Shown: positions 43,511-53,386 of the stretch, in pieces
Position numbering within the stretch: the stretch's first letter is position 1
Layout: the number at the start of each line of letters is the position of its first letter
Source: Amycolatopsis japonica
Lineage (GTDB): Bacteria > Actinomycetota > Actinomycetes > Mycobacteriales > Pseudonocardiaceae
Reading direction: 5' to 3'
DNA length: 64,000 bases
NCBI RefSeq assembly: GCF_000732925.1
Contig: NZ_CP008953.1
Coordinates: 1,364,001-1,428,000 of the forward strand
Notes under the pieces: model-generated
The model's database searches: none
The model's input: the letters and a program-made list of their open reading frames with translations, nothing else
What the model was told of the DNA's origin: nothing
Translations under genes and position numbers: made by a program

Positions 43511-43671
43511 GGTGCCTCGACCACCGGGGCCTGCCAGCCGGCGGGTCGCCTCGATGCGAACAGGTAGTTGACATACAGCGAGTACTCGGTGAAGTGCAGC
43601 CACAGCCCGGCGCCGGCGGATCCGGCACGCCGCCATGTCGAGCTGGGATGGCTTGGGAAGCCGTTCGTCAG

Positions 43672-43790
43672 ACGGCTGAGGTGCTCCAGCGCCACGCGTC
43701 CCGCATGGCGGCGATCAGGACTTCGTCGTCGGAGACGGTGGGCTCGGCCTCGCCGACCGAAGCCAGAGCTCGTCGGCGACGTGCCCGCAC
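43672..43790 (-). repeat. Diverged direct repeat, left of the TPR protein gene
   Basis: About 120 bp, roughly three-quarters identical to 47255-47375 in the same orientation. On the minus strand both encode VGEAEPT(V/I)..D(D/E)E.LIAA. The two copies flank the gene at 43985-47002 and may come from a duplicated small gene. Confidence 0.5.
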
Positions 43791-43984
43791 AGACGCAGAG
43801 CGGCCTCGATGTCGGGATAGACCACGGTCTCCGCCGGAGGCTTGATGATTCGTTCCGCCGCTCGGCATCGTGATCACCTCAGGAGAAGTACCCCCGAATA
43901 CCCGAAGTGTTCGGGGGCTTGCTCGGGACGTCGTCTCGCCGTTCCACAAACTGACGTTGACGGCAACCTTCTCCAAGGTTCGGG

Positions 43985-46900
43985 CTAGGGTTGCCGGGAT
44001 TTGGGCGCGTCAGCGTCGACCGACCATGGATCCGCGATCTGTGCCGCGAGCGTGATACCGTACCGCTGCAGATCGCGCTGGGCGTGATGATCTCTGTTAA
44101 ACGCGAACAATGTGTCGATTCTAGCTGTCGCTTCTGGATGCGCATGCAGAAGAGCGAACAGGTATAGATCGAGCGCGTCGACGTAGCGGCGCTGTAGGCG
44201 CTTATGGTCGCCGAGGCTAATGTGAGACTCGATATCGCCATGCTCTACACCTTTCTCGAGGAAGTCGATAGCCTCCTCCTTATGGCCGTAACGCATCAAC
44301 GACCTTGCGACCGGAGTAACTGCATTAAAATCTGCTTTTTTCAACAGGCTCCACAGCTCGGCTATTGCTTCGTTGGACTTCCCTTGTCCAGCAAGAGCAA
44401 TTGCCATGTCAACATCGACGTTAGTTTTGGTTGTCCTTCTCAGGGTGTCGAGATGTCGATATGCTTCAGCATGTCGATTGAGTCGAAATAGCAATTTTAC
44501 CAGTTTCGTTCGCGCCGCAGGGTCTCCGTGTATAGCCGCATCGTTAAGGAGGTCTGCGGCGACGAGGAGCTTTCGGGATGACACTGCGTTTGCCCCGATC
44601 GCTCCGTCATACTGGTTCGCCGAGGCGTGGACCTCTTCCTCGCCTGCGCGCAGGATTCCTTCGGCGAGCCAGGAGATTGCCTGAGGTCGCGACATTGAGA
44701 CCAGTTTGACATAATTCGACAAAGCAAGGTCCACAGTGTCCCAGCAAAGTGAGGCTTCATTTTCCCTTGCAAGAAATACGTCCGAAAGTGGGATTATGAT
44801 GTCCGGATTCGAAACGTCAGGCAATGTTTTGAAGTACCACGCGAACGCGTCGGAGATTTGACCGGCCTCGCATAAGGCAACTGCGATCGTCGAAGGCGGT
44901 GGAGCACAGTTCTTTCGCTGCGCCTGACGATGGTAGTCGAATGCTCTGTCGCTCCAGCCCTTCATTGCAGCCAGCTCGGCCGCCCTGGCCAGTGCTTGCC
45001 TATCCCCTGCCTTGGCGGCATTCTCATAGCAGTCAAGGGCATGTTTGGTCAATCCCTTAGCGGCGTGGACGTTTCCTAGTTTTGTGAGAGCTTCTGGACT
45101 CCCCGCTTCGACCGCCGCTAACGCGTGTCTCATAGCCGCCTCGGAGAATCCGAGCTGGGCATTGATATTCGCCGCGAACTTGGAAGCGTGAGATGCCTTG
45201 CACTTTACAGCTTCCCTACACCAGTCCAGAGCATCTTCGACTCGACCGTGCGAGAACAAAATCTCGGCCCCGATCAGCCAGGCGTAGTTCTTTCCCGTCC
45301 TCGCATAGCGTTCGAGTCGGTCCATAGCGACCTCTACCTGCTTGCCATCCACAAGTAGTTCAATCGCGTGTTCGACAATCTTCGGCCCGCATTTATCGGC
45401 AAGTCCCATCAGCCATTCAACGGTATCATCGATGACTTTCGATCGCTCAGAGTCCGTGGCTGCGCCGACCGTCATGTCTGCCACCATAGCTGCTTCTTCG
45501 GCGTGACCATCTTCGGCAAGTTTGCGGTATAGGCGCAGCATCTCGCTGCGTTGCTTCAGGTGCTCCCTGGCCCTTGCGGTCAGCACCGTCGCCTTGCGAT
45601 TTCCATTCTTCGTCAGACCTTTTAGTAGATCGATGGCGTCCAGATTTCGATCCGCTGCAATGAGCATTTCCGCCGAGAGGGTTATCGCGTCACGGTCGCC
45701 TCCATCTATCAAAGGCTGGTACTGTTCAAGTGCGTCATTGATACGATCCGCCTGGCGAAGCATGTCCGCCAACTCCAAGCGGGCAGACCGGTCGCCGTCG
45801 TCCGATGCGCGGAGGTAGAAGCGCATCGCCCAGTACAGTAGGCCACGCTTGCGACACTCCCGAGCCAGTGGCACGCGGCTTGTTGTGTCGGCTTCGTCAA
45901 CCAGGATAGGGAACAGTTGCGGTTCCACCGTAACCGGATCGGTCGCGTCGAGAACATGCCTTCGTTCAAGGTAGCTATCAAGTCGATATCGGGTGGCAAG
46001 ATCGTCCCGGCTGACGGTTTCGTCACATTTTATGATCATGCTCGCTTCCCCGCGGCCCCGGCGCTCCAGTTCCGCGAACGCCTTATCGAACCGGTCATCC
46101 CCCGCGAAATGCTGAACCTTATCATGCAGAAGTGCGCCCGCGCATTTTTCCAGCAAGCCACGCGTCAGCCAGACATCATTGCCGAAACGCCTAAGTTTGA
46201 TAGCACACTTCAAGATCGTTTCTTCTAAGATGTCGGCCTTCTCGAAACGGGTCTGGAGATCGTGAACGTCCACCATGTGTTGAACGACGTACCGATCTGC
46301 TTCCGCCAGTATCGCACTGTCCGCGACCCGGGGGTCTTCTGAGCTCAACGCCCGAGCCATTTCCTCAGGGTTGAACTCGTCGGGCACCTTGATCTCGCTG
46401 CTTTCAACAAGCAGCTTGGCATGTGGAAACTTGACGCAGGCCGACTTCAGGTCCCGTAAAGGTCCCATACGAATTGTTGCGAGTACCAAGATTGGCACAC
46501 GTGAGGGATCGTTGAGCGTCTCCCGCAATACCCGAGCGACCGTATCGCCGACCGCTAGGTCCGGGCCGCCAAAATATCGGTCGAGTCCTGGCAGGAAGTA
46601 AACCGTTCGGGGCCGTGCCGACCTGGCTGCCTCAATCAGAGCCTCGGCGCTGCTCGGGCTGACCGCCGGCCATATTGCCCAGTCCCGCATCAGCAGTCTC
46701 CCGTTCTCGTCTTTCGACTGCCAGAGACACTCCCACGCTGCTCGCTTCTTCCCTGCGACAAGGTCACTCACCAGGGTCACCATGACACTTGACCCTGCCG
46801 CAGCACGGGCAACCGCGGCACGGAGTTCGGCGTCGACGTCGCGCGTAAGGTAGGTGGGCAAATCCGGCGAGCCCTCGCGCCGGTCTGCAGCTCCTCGAAG

Positions 46901-47002
46901 CGGGAAGAGCTCGAACTGGCTCGGCACGCAGTCGCGGAGCGGCAAGCCGACGCCAGGACCTGGCTCAGCTACCGGTTGCTGGCCGCCATCGTTGCGTAGC
47001 AC
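43985..47002 (-). CDS. TPR-repeat STAND-like protein with degenerate NTPase motifs
   Basis: About 1005 aa from GTG 47002, chosen for the AAGGAG nine bases upstream; in-frame ATGs at 47020 and 47047 are possible. The N-terminal 250 residues look like the NTPase part of actinobacterial TPR-STAND proteins (DVDAELRAAV, then a P-loop position, then WECLWQSKDENG). The P-loop reads SDLVAGKKRA instead of a G...GKT/S form, and the Walker B site reads VYFLPGLDRYF without the acidic pair. The rest is about fifteen TPR/Sel1-like helical repeats (for example EALTKLGNVHAAKGLTKHAL). It is probably a sensor that no longer hydrolyses ATP, or a decaying defence gene. Confidence 0.65.
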   Translation of the reverse strand: MLRNDGGQQPVAEPGPGVGLPLRDCVPSQFELFPLRGAADRREGSPDLPTYLTRDVDAELRAAVARAAAGSSVMVTLVSDLVAGKKRAAWECLWQSKDENGRLLMRDWAIWPAVSPSSAEALIEAARSARPRTVYFLPGLDRYFGGPDLAVGDTVARVLRETLNDPSRVPILVLATIRMGPLRDLKSACVKFPHAKLLVESSEIKVPDEFNPEEMARALSSEDPRVADSAILAEADRYVVQHMVDVHDLQTRFEKADILEETILKCAIKLRRFGNDVWLTRGLLEKCAGALLHDKVQHFAGDDRFDKAFAELERRGRGEASMIIKCDETVSRDDLATRYRLDSYLERRHVLDATDPVTVEPQLFPILVDEADTTSRVPLARECRKRGLLYWAMRFYLRASDDGDRSARLELADMLRQADRINDALEQYQPLIDGGDRDAITLSAEMLIAADRNLDAIDLLKGLTKNGNRKATVLTARAREHLKQRSEMLRLYRKLAEDGHAEEAAMVADMTVGAATDSERSKVIDDTVEWLMGLADKCGPKIVEHAIELLVDGKQVEVAMDRLERYARTGKNYAWLIGAEILFSHGRVEDALDWCREAVKCKASHASKFAANINAQLGFSEAAMRHALAAVEAGSPEALTKLGNVHAAKGLTKHALDCYENAAKAGDRQALARAAELAAMKGWSDRAFDYHRQAQRKNCAPPPSTIAVALCEAGQISDAFAWYFKTLPDVSNPDIIIPLSDVFLARENEASLCWDTVDLALSNYVKLVSMSRPQAISWLAEGILRAGEEEVHASANQYDGAIGANAVSSRKLLVAADLLNDAAIHGDPAARTKLVKLLFRLNRHAEAYRHLDTLRRTTKTNVDVDMAIALAGQGKSNEAIAELWSLLKKADFNAVTPVARSLMRYGHKEEAIDFLEKGVEHGDIESHISLGDHKRLQRRYVDALDLYLFALLHAHPEATARIDTLFAFNRDHHAQRDLQRYGITLAAQIADPWSVDADAPKSRQP

Positions 47003-47254
47003 TCTTACCTGCTCCTTCATCGCCGCACTTGCGTCATGCACGTGCATATGACCGTGCCGGAGTGTCGTCGGACGCGTCCACTCGCCCATCAACCTGTGCG
47101 ACGAGCGGTCGTTTCTGGCCGACAAACAGTGGATGTCTTCGTTCTGCCTAGTCGGACGTTTCACTCGAAGGAGTGGATTACTAGGGCTTAGCTTGACTTT
47201 GGGATTGACTCGCGTTTCGACGAGTATCGGCCGGTTCGCCGGTTCGACCTGCAC

Positions 47255-47375
47255 GCGGCTGAAGTGCTCCGGCGCCACGCGGGTACACAACGCAGCGATC
47301 AGGGCTTCTTCGTCGGCGATAGTGGGTTCGGCTTCTCCGACCGGAAGCTAGAGTTGGTCGACGACGCGCCCGCAC
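47255..47375 (-). repeat. Diverged direct repeat, right of the TPR protein gene
   Basis: The partner of 43672-43790. Here the encoded segment (VGEAEPTIADEEALIAALCT, then RVAPEHFSRVQVEPAN) runs in frame towards the TPR gene. The longer upstream part (DLAETMTYAGITVTRRQCGR) stops at a TAG near 47350. Confidence 0.5.
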
Positions 47376-47700
47376 TGGCGGCGGGTGACCGTGATACCGG
47401 CATAGGTCATGGTCTCCGCGAGATCGCACGGGTCTTCGACAACCAACGGTCCTGGGTTTCCAGCGCAGCTGGATATGCCGTTCGTTCCGTATTCGGCGCA
47501 GCTCCTCCTAGTCGGTCTCGTTTCGCTAAGTCGTCTGTCAAGCGGCGCATGTAACAGGCGGTGTCCCCGCCCGGCGGCGAAAACCGTGGTCACCTGGGAT
47601 GCGTCATGACGGAATCCGGCGAGAGTGCGCCATTCGGGGTACGGTGAATCGCGCACGTGAGAGCGCGGTCCGCAGGTACCCGGCTGCTCGGGAGGCCGTC
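47376..47700. other. Region upstream of the ligase gene
   Basis: About 325 bp with a minus-strand remnant (VEDPCDLAETMTYAGITVTR) related to the flanking repeat. It also holds the presumed ligD promoter region. A GGGAGG ribosome-binding site precedes ATG 47701. No intact gene. Confidence 0.4.
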
Positions 47701-48372
47701 ATGGCACGAGACGCCGCAAGGAGTGAGCGTTCGCGGGTGCCGGCGTTCATCGAGCCTATGCTCGCGAGCCAGGCGCGGAAGGAGCTTCCGGACGATCCGC
47801 GGTACGCCTCCGAGTGGAAGTGGGACGGCTACCAGGCGGTAATGAGGGTCGCCACCGACGGGACGATGAGGCTGACCAGCCGCAACGACAAGGACTTCAC
47901 CGGCAGACTCCCGATCCTCGGCGATGCTATGGGCGACGCGCTGGAGGGCCGCCAGGCGGTGCTCGACGGCGAGATCGTCGCGCTGGACGACCACGGCCGC
48001 CCGGATTTCGGTCTGCTGCAGAACTACGCCACCAGCGACGATGTGTCTGTGGCGTACTTCGTCTTCGACGTTCTGCTGCTCGGCGGTCAGCGGCTGCTGG
48101 ACGAACCGTATGAGCGGCGGCGGGCGGTGTTGGAGGGGATCGAGGTGCCGGACAAGAACCTCGTCGCGATCACCCCGTCCTACAGCCACGCCGACCTCTC
48201 GGCATCCGGCATGTCCCCGGCTGATCTGCTCGACGTCGCGAAGGACCGCGGCCTCGAAGGCCTGGTAGTGAAGGCGATCCAGTCGACGTACGTCCCTGGG
48301 CGCCGGTCTCCTGAGTGGATCAAACACCCTTTGATCCAGACCATCGAGGTCGTGGTGTGCGGGTGGCGTTAA
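47701..48372 (+). CDS. ligD: LigD-type DNA ligase, 5' part interrupted by insertion
   Basis: 223 aa of the ATP-dependent ligase domain: motif I EWKWDGYQAVM with the adenylated Lys (the usual Arg after KWDGY is Gln), then LDGEIVALD (motif III), FDVLLLGGQ and EGLVVKAIQSTYVPG (motif IV). The frame stops four bases after the native codons ...EVVVCGW-CG, where foreign sequence begins. The rest of the OB fold and the polymerase domain continue at 60559. If expressed, this truncated ligase would lack motif VI and probably be inactive in NHEJ. Confidence 0.85.
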   Translation: MARDAARSERSRVPAFIEPMLASQARKELPDDPRYASEWKWDGYQAVMRVATDGTMRLTSRNDKDFTGRLPILGDAMGDALEGRQAVLDGEIVALDDHGRPDFGLLQNYATSDDVSVAYFVFDVLLLGGQRLLDEPYERRRAVLEGIEVPDKNLVAITPSYSHADLSASGMSPADLLDVAKDRGLEGLVVKAIQSTYVPGRRSPEWIKHPLIQTIEVVVCGWR

Positions 48373-48535
48373 CGGCGATGAATTGCAGCTACTGCAGGAA
48401 AATCCCGCTTCAGCCTCGTAGAGCCGCGGTGGAGAGCTTACCTCCTGGGGCAGTGGGTCCCCACCCTGACCAGCAGACCTTGCCTGAAACGTGCATCTGA
48501 TGCATGATTCACCCGTCTTATGAAGGCGGTGCGGA

Positions 48536-49652
48536 GTGTCTGCTGACGGGAAGCTTCCGGGGTCCGCGCGGCTGGAGTTGGCCGACGGGGTTGCTTTGCT
48601 GCGACCGGAGGATGCCGTGGTGCAGGCGATGCTGAGCGGCTGGCGGGCGCAGCAGATTGGCGGGCGTGGACTGCGGGACTCGACGGTGCGTGACCGTCTC
48701 GGTGTTGTTCGGCGTTTTCTGGCCTATACCAACGAGTTTCCGTGGCATTGGTCAGCGGCGCACGTCGATGAGTGGATGACGGACCTGGTCAGCGACAGCG
48801 ACCGTGCGAAGTCGACACTGCGGAACTATCAGGACGCTGTGCGCGGGTTCTGCGACTATCTGGTGCGCCCGGAGTATGGCTGGGTTTCCGAGTGCGAGCA
48901 GCGTTTCGGTACGCATCCGGTGCAGGTCTGCTTCGAGTGGAACACCCTGGGGCATCTGGTCGCCTACGAGGGTGCGCCCGAGCGGCGGCCGATGACGCGG
49001 GAGGAGCTGCAGCGGTTCTTCGACTACGCCGACGACCAGGTGGACCGCGCGGTGCGGCTGGGGCGGAAAGGGGCGCTCGCGGCCTATCGGGACGCGACGC
49101 TGTTCAAGGTGATCTACGCCTATGGGCTGCGTGCCACGGGAGTCGTCGCGTTTGGACACTATGGACTGGTACCGCAATCCCCAGGCTCCGGAGCTGGGGC
49201 GGTTCGGGAATCTCGAAGTGCGGTGGGGAAAGGCGTCGAGAGGAAGCCCGCCGCGGCGGCGCACGGTGCACACGGTCATGCCGTGGATCGTCGAGGTCGT
49301 CGACGATTGGCTGACGAACATCCGGCCGCGGTACGGGTTTCCGGATCATCCGGCGGTGTGGCTGACCGAACGGGGCGGCCGGATCGGATCCCGGCATATC
49401 GAGCAGCGGTTCGCCGACTACCGCAGGGCGCTGGGTCTGGACGAGACACTGGTCCCGCATTGTCTGCGGCATTCGCATGTGACGCACCAGATCGAGGACG
49501 GCGTGGATCCGGTGTTCGTGCAGCAGCAGGTAGGTCACCGCTACGCGTCGACCACCGCGATCTACACGGGAGTCAGTGGCGACTTCATGAACACGATGAT
49601 GACGAACGCGATCGGCAAGGCCTTAAGCGCGGAGGAGACGAACGCATGGTGA
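48536..49652 (+). pseudogene. Tyrosine recombinase with a single frameshift
   Basis: The first part (GTG 48536 to about 49135) encodes the N-terminal SAM-like and start of the catalytic domain (TVRDRLGVVRRFLAYTNEFP, then ATLFKVIYAYGLR). The second part (about 49140-49652) continues in another frame (RESSRLDTMDWYRNPQAPEL, then HCLRHSHVTHQIEDG, VGHRYASTTAIYTG), with catalytic Arg, His and Tyr present. One extra base between LR and RE (near 49134-49137) explains the break. Otherwise full length, about 370 aa. Either recently inactivated or a sequencing error. It overlaps the HTH gene by 7 bases. Confidence 0.75.
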
Positions 49653-49984
49653 GCGCGAAGCTGGACTACACGTGGAATCTGCGTGAGCTGATGGCACGGC
49701 AGGGAATGTTCCAGACCACCCACCTGCGGCCGAAGCTCGCGGAACGGGGCATCGTCCTCTCCGACAGCCAGGTCTATCGGCTGGTCGCGGACAAGCCCGA
49801 ACGGCTGAGTCTGAAGACGCTGGTGGCGTTGGTCGACATCCTCGGCTGCGGGATGGAGGATCTGATCGAGCCGACCGTCGCCGCGCCGTCCCTCCGACGC
49901 AGCACAGCGGTCGGAGCGGATGACGACGCCGGGGTCGGTGACTTCCGGCCCAAGCGGGCCAGAATCGCCCCGGATCGCTCGTGA
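49646..49984 (+). CDS. Cro/C1-type HTH protein of the recombinase module
   Basis: A 112-aa protein from ATG 49646 with a GGAGGAGACG site. Residues 10-72 form an HTH_26/XRE-like domain (WNLRELMARQGMFQTTHLRP, then SDSQVYRLVADKPERLSLKT, then LVALVDILGCGMEDLI). The C-terminus is basic. It overlaps the recombinase gene upstream and the large recombinase-like gene downstream (ATGA at 49981), so the three are translationally coupled. It probably binds the element ends or controls the module, similar in position to TnpC of Tn554. Confidence 0.78.
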   Translation: MVSAKLDYTWNLRELMARQGMFQTTHLRPKLAERGIVLSDSQVYRLVADKPERLSLKTLVALVDILGCGMEDLIEPTVAAPSLRRSTAVGADDDAGVGDFRPKRARIAPDRS

Positions 49985-52551
49985 CCGACCCCGAGTCGCC
50001 CCGGTCGCTGACGGACCCGGTCGGGGTCGTCCTCGCGATCGTCGGCACGGTCGAACCCGATCTGAGTTCCGATGTGGTCGAGGAGGCGGTGAGAGCGGTC
50101 GCGACGTCGCGGACCGGGCATCGGCAGTTGGCCCGCATTCTCGAGACCGACCCGGGCGTGCTGCTGTCGGGCCGGACGGACGGGCCGCCGTTGGTCGACC
50201 GTTTCATCCGCCACCTGCTCGCGGCGGGAGCCAGCCAGGTCGTGCAGCCACGCTGCCCGGATTGCGGTCGAGCCGCCGCGCGGATGAGTCATCGCGACCA
50301 GCAGGGCCGGCGCGTCTGCACTGGCTGCCGTAACCGCGGCTCGGGGATCTTCGAGCCCCGCCCGTGTTCGGCGTGCGGCACGGTGACCCGTGCCCGCCAC
50401 CGCGACCGCGAAGGTCGGCCCTTGTGCGTTCGCTGCCCGCCCGAGCCCGGTGTCGATCACGTCGAGGTGATCAGCGACGTGATCGTCGCCGCGGCGCCGG
50501 GCCTGGATCGTGGCTGGCTGCGCACCGTGATCCTCGGCGTGGTGGTACAACCGGCCCGGCAGCGGCAGGTGGCCTGGGAACTGCAGGACCGGCCGGAGTT
50601 GCTGACCGGTGCCGCTGCCGAGGGGACACTCGCGGTCCGCCGGCTGGCTGCGGCTTTGGCCGACCACGGCGTCGAAGGCATGGCACCCGCGACCTGCCCG
50701 GGTTGTGGCAAGCACCAGCCGGTCATCCGCCACCAGGACGGCACGATCTCGTGCAACACCTGCTACCAGAGGGCCCGGGCCACCGCGTGCTCCCGCTGCG
50801 GCATCGTGCGATCGGTGGTGGCGCGAACCCCCGACGGCGGGCCGCTGTGTTCCTCCTGCCGTCCGCTGGTCTCGTACAACCAGCGGACGTGCTCGCTGTG
50901 CGGGCAGCGCGGCGTCATCGGCGGCCAGGCCGACGGCGCGCCGGTGTGCGTCGGCTGCTACCGGCTCCCGACGGCGGTGTGTTCGGTGTGCGGCCGGGAC
51001 AGGCCCTGCTACCGCGCCAACTCCTCGGCACCGCGGTGTCTCCCGTGCTGCAGAGCGGCCCGTACCGCTGTCTGCGCGCGCTGCGGCAAGCTCCGGCAGA
51101 TCGCCGGGCGCGACCCCGACCGTGCGCCGCTCTGCCGACCGTGCGCCGTTCGGCGCGAGGCTTGCTGCCGGTGCCGGCGAGTGCGGCCGGTCGTCGGACG
51201 AGTACAGGACGGGCCGCTGTGCTGGACCTGCATCGAGACCGAACCCGCCTACTTCCGTGCTTGCGCGGACTGCGGCGTCATCGGGCGCACGCACCACTTC
51301 GGACTGTGCGCCAGGTGCGCCGCACCGAAAGTTCTTCGTACCCTGCTCGCCGGCGCGGACGGCACCGTCCGGGACGAACTCCATCCCGCGCTGGACGCGC
51401 TCGGCCGCACCGAACCCGCGCCCCTGCTGGAATGGCTGAGCCGCACGTCATCACGATCTATGCTCGCGCACCTGGCCGCCGCGCAGGGCCCGCTGACCCA
51501 CGCGACACTCGACGACCTGACACCGGTCGCGGCTGCTCATCACCTTCGGCACGTCCTGATCGCGCACCACGTCCTCCCGACCCGTGACCGGCACCTCGCG
51601 GCGCTTCAACGCTGGATCGACCAAACCCTGGGCGACATCGACGATCCGGACCACCGCCGCGTCCTGCGCCACTACGTCACCTGGACACACCTACGACGGC
51701 TGCGGCGGCGGCGCACACCCGTCACGCCCGGTGCCGCGTACTCCGTCCGCAACGAAGTCAGCGTCGCGATCCGGCTGCTGGAATGGCTCAGCTCGCGCGG
51801 GCGGAACCTCAGCACCTGCACACAGACCGACCTCGACACTTGGTGCCTGGCGATCGGACGACCCGCCCACAAGGCCCGGTCGTTCATCACCTGGTGCACG
51901 GCGAGCGGGCATACCCGCGATCTGGACATTCGAGCACGAGGAGACCATGGACGCCGCGACACCTTGCCCGGAGAAGACACACGCTGGATCATCGCCCGGC
52001 GTCTCCTGCATGACACCACCATCGCCGTGCCTGACCGTGTCGCGGGCCTGCTTGTCCTCCTCTACGGCCAAACACCCTCTCGGATCACCACTCTCACGGC
52101 CGACGACATCACGCACTTCCGCGGCGAGGTCCACCTGTGCCTCGGGCCACAGCCACTCGCCCTGCCCCGCCCGATCGCCGAACTCGTGCTCACTCTCGCC
52201 GACACCCGCCGTGGACACGTCTCCCTCGGCGGCCGCACCGACGAGCAACACCGCTGGCTGTTTCCCGGCCGCCTGCCTGGCCAGCCCCTGCACACCGCCA
52301 CCCTCGCCCGGCGGCTCGCCACACTGGACGTCCACAGCCGCATCAGCCGCAACAGCGCGCTCATGGGCAACGCGGCCTCCGTGCCGGCCAAGGCCCTGTC
52401 GAGCCTGCTCGGCCTGTCGATCGTCGGCGCGCAACGCTGGATCAAGCTGGCACACCCCAGCGGCGACGACTACGCCGCCACGATCACCCGCCGTGCGACA
52501 GCGGACGCAGATGATAGTGATGCGGCATCCTGTCACAGTCCCTGCGAGTAG
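49981..52551 (+). CDS. Large recombinase-like protein with about nine zinc ribbons
   Basis: An 856-aa protein. Residues 90-465 contain roughly 18 CxxC pairs (CPDCG, CSACG, CPGCG, CSRCG, CSLCG, CSVCG, CARCG and others), that is about nine zinc ribbons. The C-terminal 330 residues look like a divergent tyrosine recombinase: a SAM-like domain (RRLRRRRTPVTPGAAYSVRN), LLYGQTPSRITTL at the first Arg position, and GNAASVPAKALSSLLGLSIV then RWIKLAHPSGDDYA at the His/Tyr end. Such proteins accompany the smaller recombinase and HTH gene in actinobacterial elements. It may choose the target site in ligD. Confidence 0.78.
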   Translation: MTDPESPRSLTDPVGVVLAIVGTVEPDLSSDVVEEAVRAVATSRTGHRQLARILETDPGVLLSGRTDGPPLVDRFIRHLLAAGASQVVQPRCPDCGRAAARMSHRDQQGRRVCTGCRNRGSGIFEPRPCSACGTVTRARHRDREGRPLCVRCPPEPGVDHVEVISDVIVAAAPGLDRGWLRTVILGVVVQPARQRQVAWELQDRPELLTGAAAEGTLAVRRLAAALADHGVEGMAPATCPGCGKHQPVIRHQDGTISCNTCYQRARATACSRCGIVRSVVARTPDGGPLCSSCRPLVSYNQRTCSLCGQRGVIGGQADGAPVCVGCYRLPTAVCSVCGRDRPCYRANSSAPRCLPCCRAARTAVCARCGKLRQIAGRDPDRAPLCRPCAVRREACCRCRRVRPVVGRVQDGPLCWTCIETEPAYFRACADCGVIGRTHHFGLCARCAAPKVLRTLLAGADGTVRDELHPALDALGRTEPAPLLEWLSRTSSRSMLAHLAAAQGPLTHATLDDLTPVAAAHHLRHVLIAHHVLPTRDRHLAALQRWIDQTLGDIDDPDHRRVLRHYVTWTHLRRLRRRRTPVTPGAAYSVRNEVSVAIRLLEWLSSRGRNLSTCTQTDLDTWCLAIGRPAHKARSFITWCTASGHTRDLDIRARGDHGRRDTLPGEDTRWIIARRLLHDTTIAVPDRVAGLLVLLYGQTPSRITTLTADDITHFRGEVHLCLGPQPLALPRPIAELVLTLADTRRGHVSLGGRTDEQHRWLFPGRLPGQPLHTATLARRLATLDVHSRISRNSALMGNAASVPAKALSSLLGLSIVGAQRWIKLAHPSGDDYAATITRRATADADDSDAASCHSPCE

Positions 52552-53386
52552 GACCGATCGGCGCACCTCGGCCTCACTTCCACACCACTGGACCCGGGAC
52601 GTGCTCGCCGACAGCGACTCCTGGCCGTACTCACCCTGCCCAGCACACAAAAGTGTCCTGAGTCGTCAGCTGGGACACAGGCCGCAGATAGCATTCTGAC
52701 CCCATCCGGAACCTGTAGGTCGAACGATTCTCGTGTGACGGTGAGCAGTTCGGCGCCTCACGCAGAGGTGAGGACGGCCGCGGGTCACGGTCATAGCGCG
52801 CAGCCAGTCGATAGCAATGTTCCCGCTGGGTGTCCTGGTGGCGACGGTGAAATCGAAATGCTCAGCGTGCTACTGGTGATGCTGGCGGAGCCAGACGACG
52901 AAGGGCTGGCCGATCGCGGCTGACATTCGCTGCTTCTGACATGTCGGCCACCAGCACGCGATTCCCCATCATTGCTCTTACGGCTATCCGATCCTAGGAC
53001 TAAATCTGCAAGGTCCAGATGTCCGCTCATGCCGATGACCGCGCGCTGAAGATCGCTGAAGCTGTCCAGCTGCGACGAGTGGGCGGTTCGAGCTTTGTCG
53101 GGCGGCGGGTGCTCGTGGTGGTGGTGTGGGCACCTGCCTGAACGACGTTTTCGCGGAGCGGGTCGGGGCGTGGGCAGATTGGCGTGCTGTTGGCCGTCGC
53201 GGTCGTGCTGTTCGCATTGGCGGCACGCGGAGGTTCGACGTCGTAGACGACCGAGTGCTGCGATGGCAGGCGGGGCATGCATATCGTACCCGGTCAAGCC
53301 GGTGTGTCCGCGACGGCAGGCGCCGTGGGCCGACACGCAACAACCACAGTCTCAAGCCAGGCCGTCACCCACGCGAAAGATCCGGG
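52552..53386. other. Non-coding spacer between recombinase module and first cargo gene
   Basis: About 830 bp without a supportable gene. The degenerate end repeat (52924-52956) lies in the middle. Short ORFs in several frames are His/Arg-rich shadows. Confidence 0.45.
52924..52956 (+). repeat. Element-end repeat, copy 1 (most degenerate)
   Basis: It shares the blocks CATTCG, TTCTGACAT and ACCAGCA in order with the junction copy at 60524-60559, with one-base length differences between blocks. It lies between the recombinase module and the first cargo gene. Confidence 0.55.

Noticed and set aside
42736-43695. A 319-codon minus-strand frame containing response-regulator sequence
   Set aside because: Only a short part resembles a receiver domain and it is frameshifted. 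The rest is antisense to the DUF4379 gene. Reported as a remnant instead.
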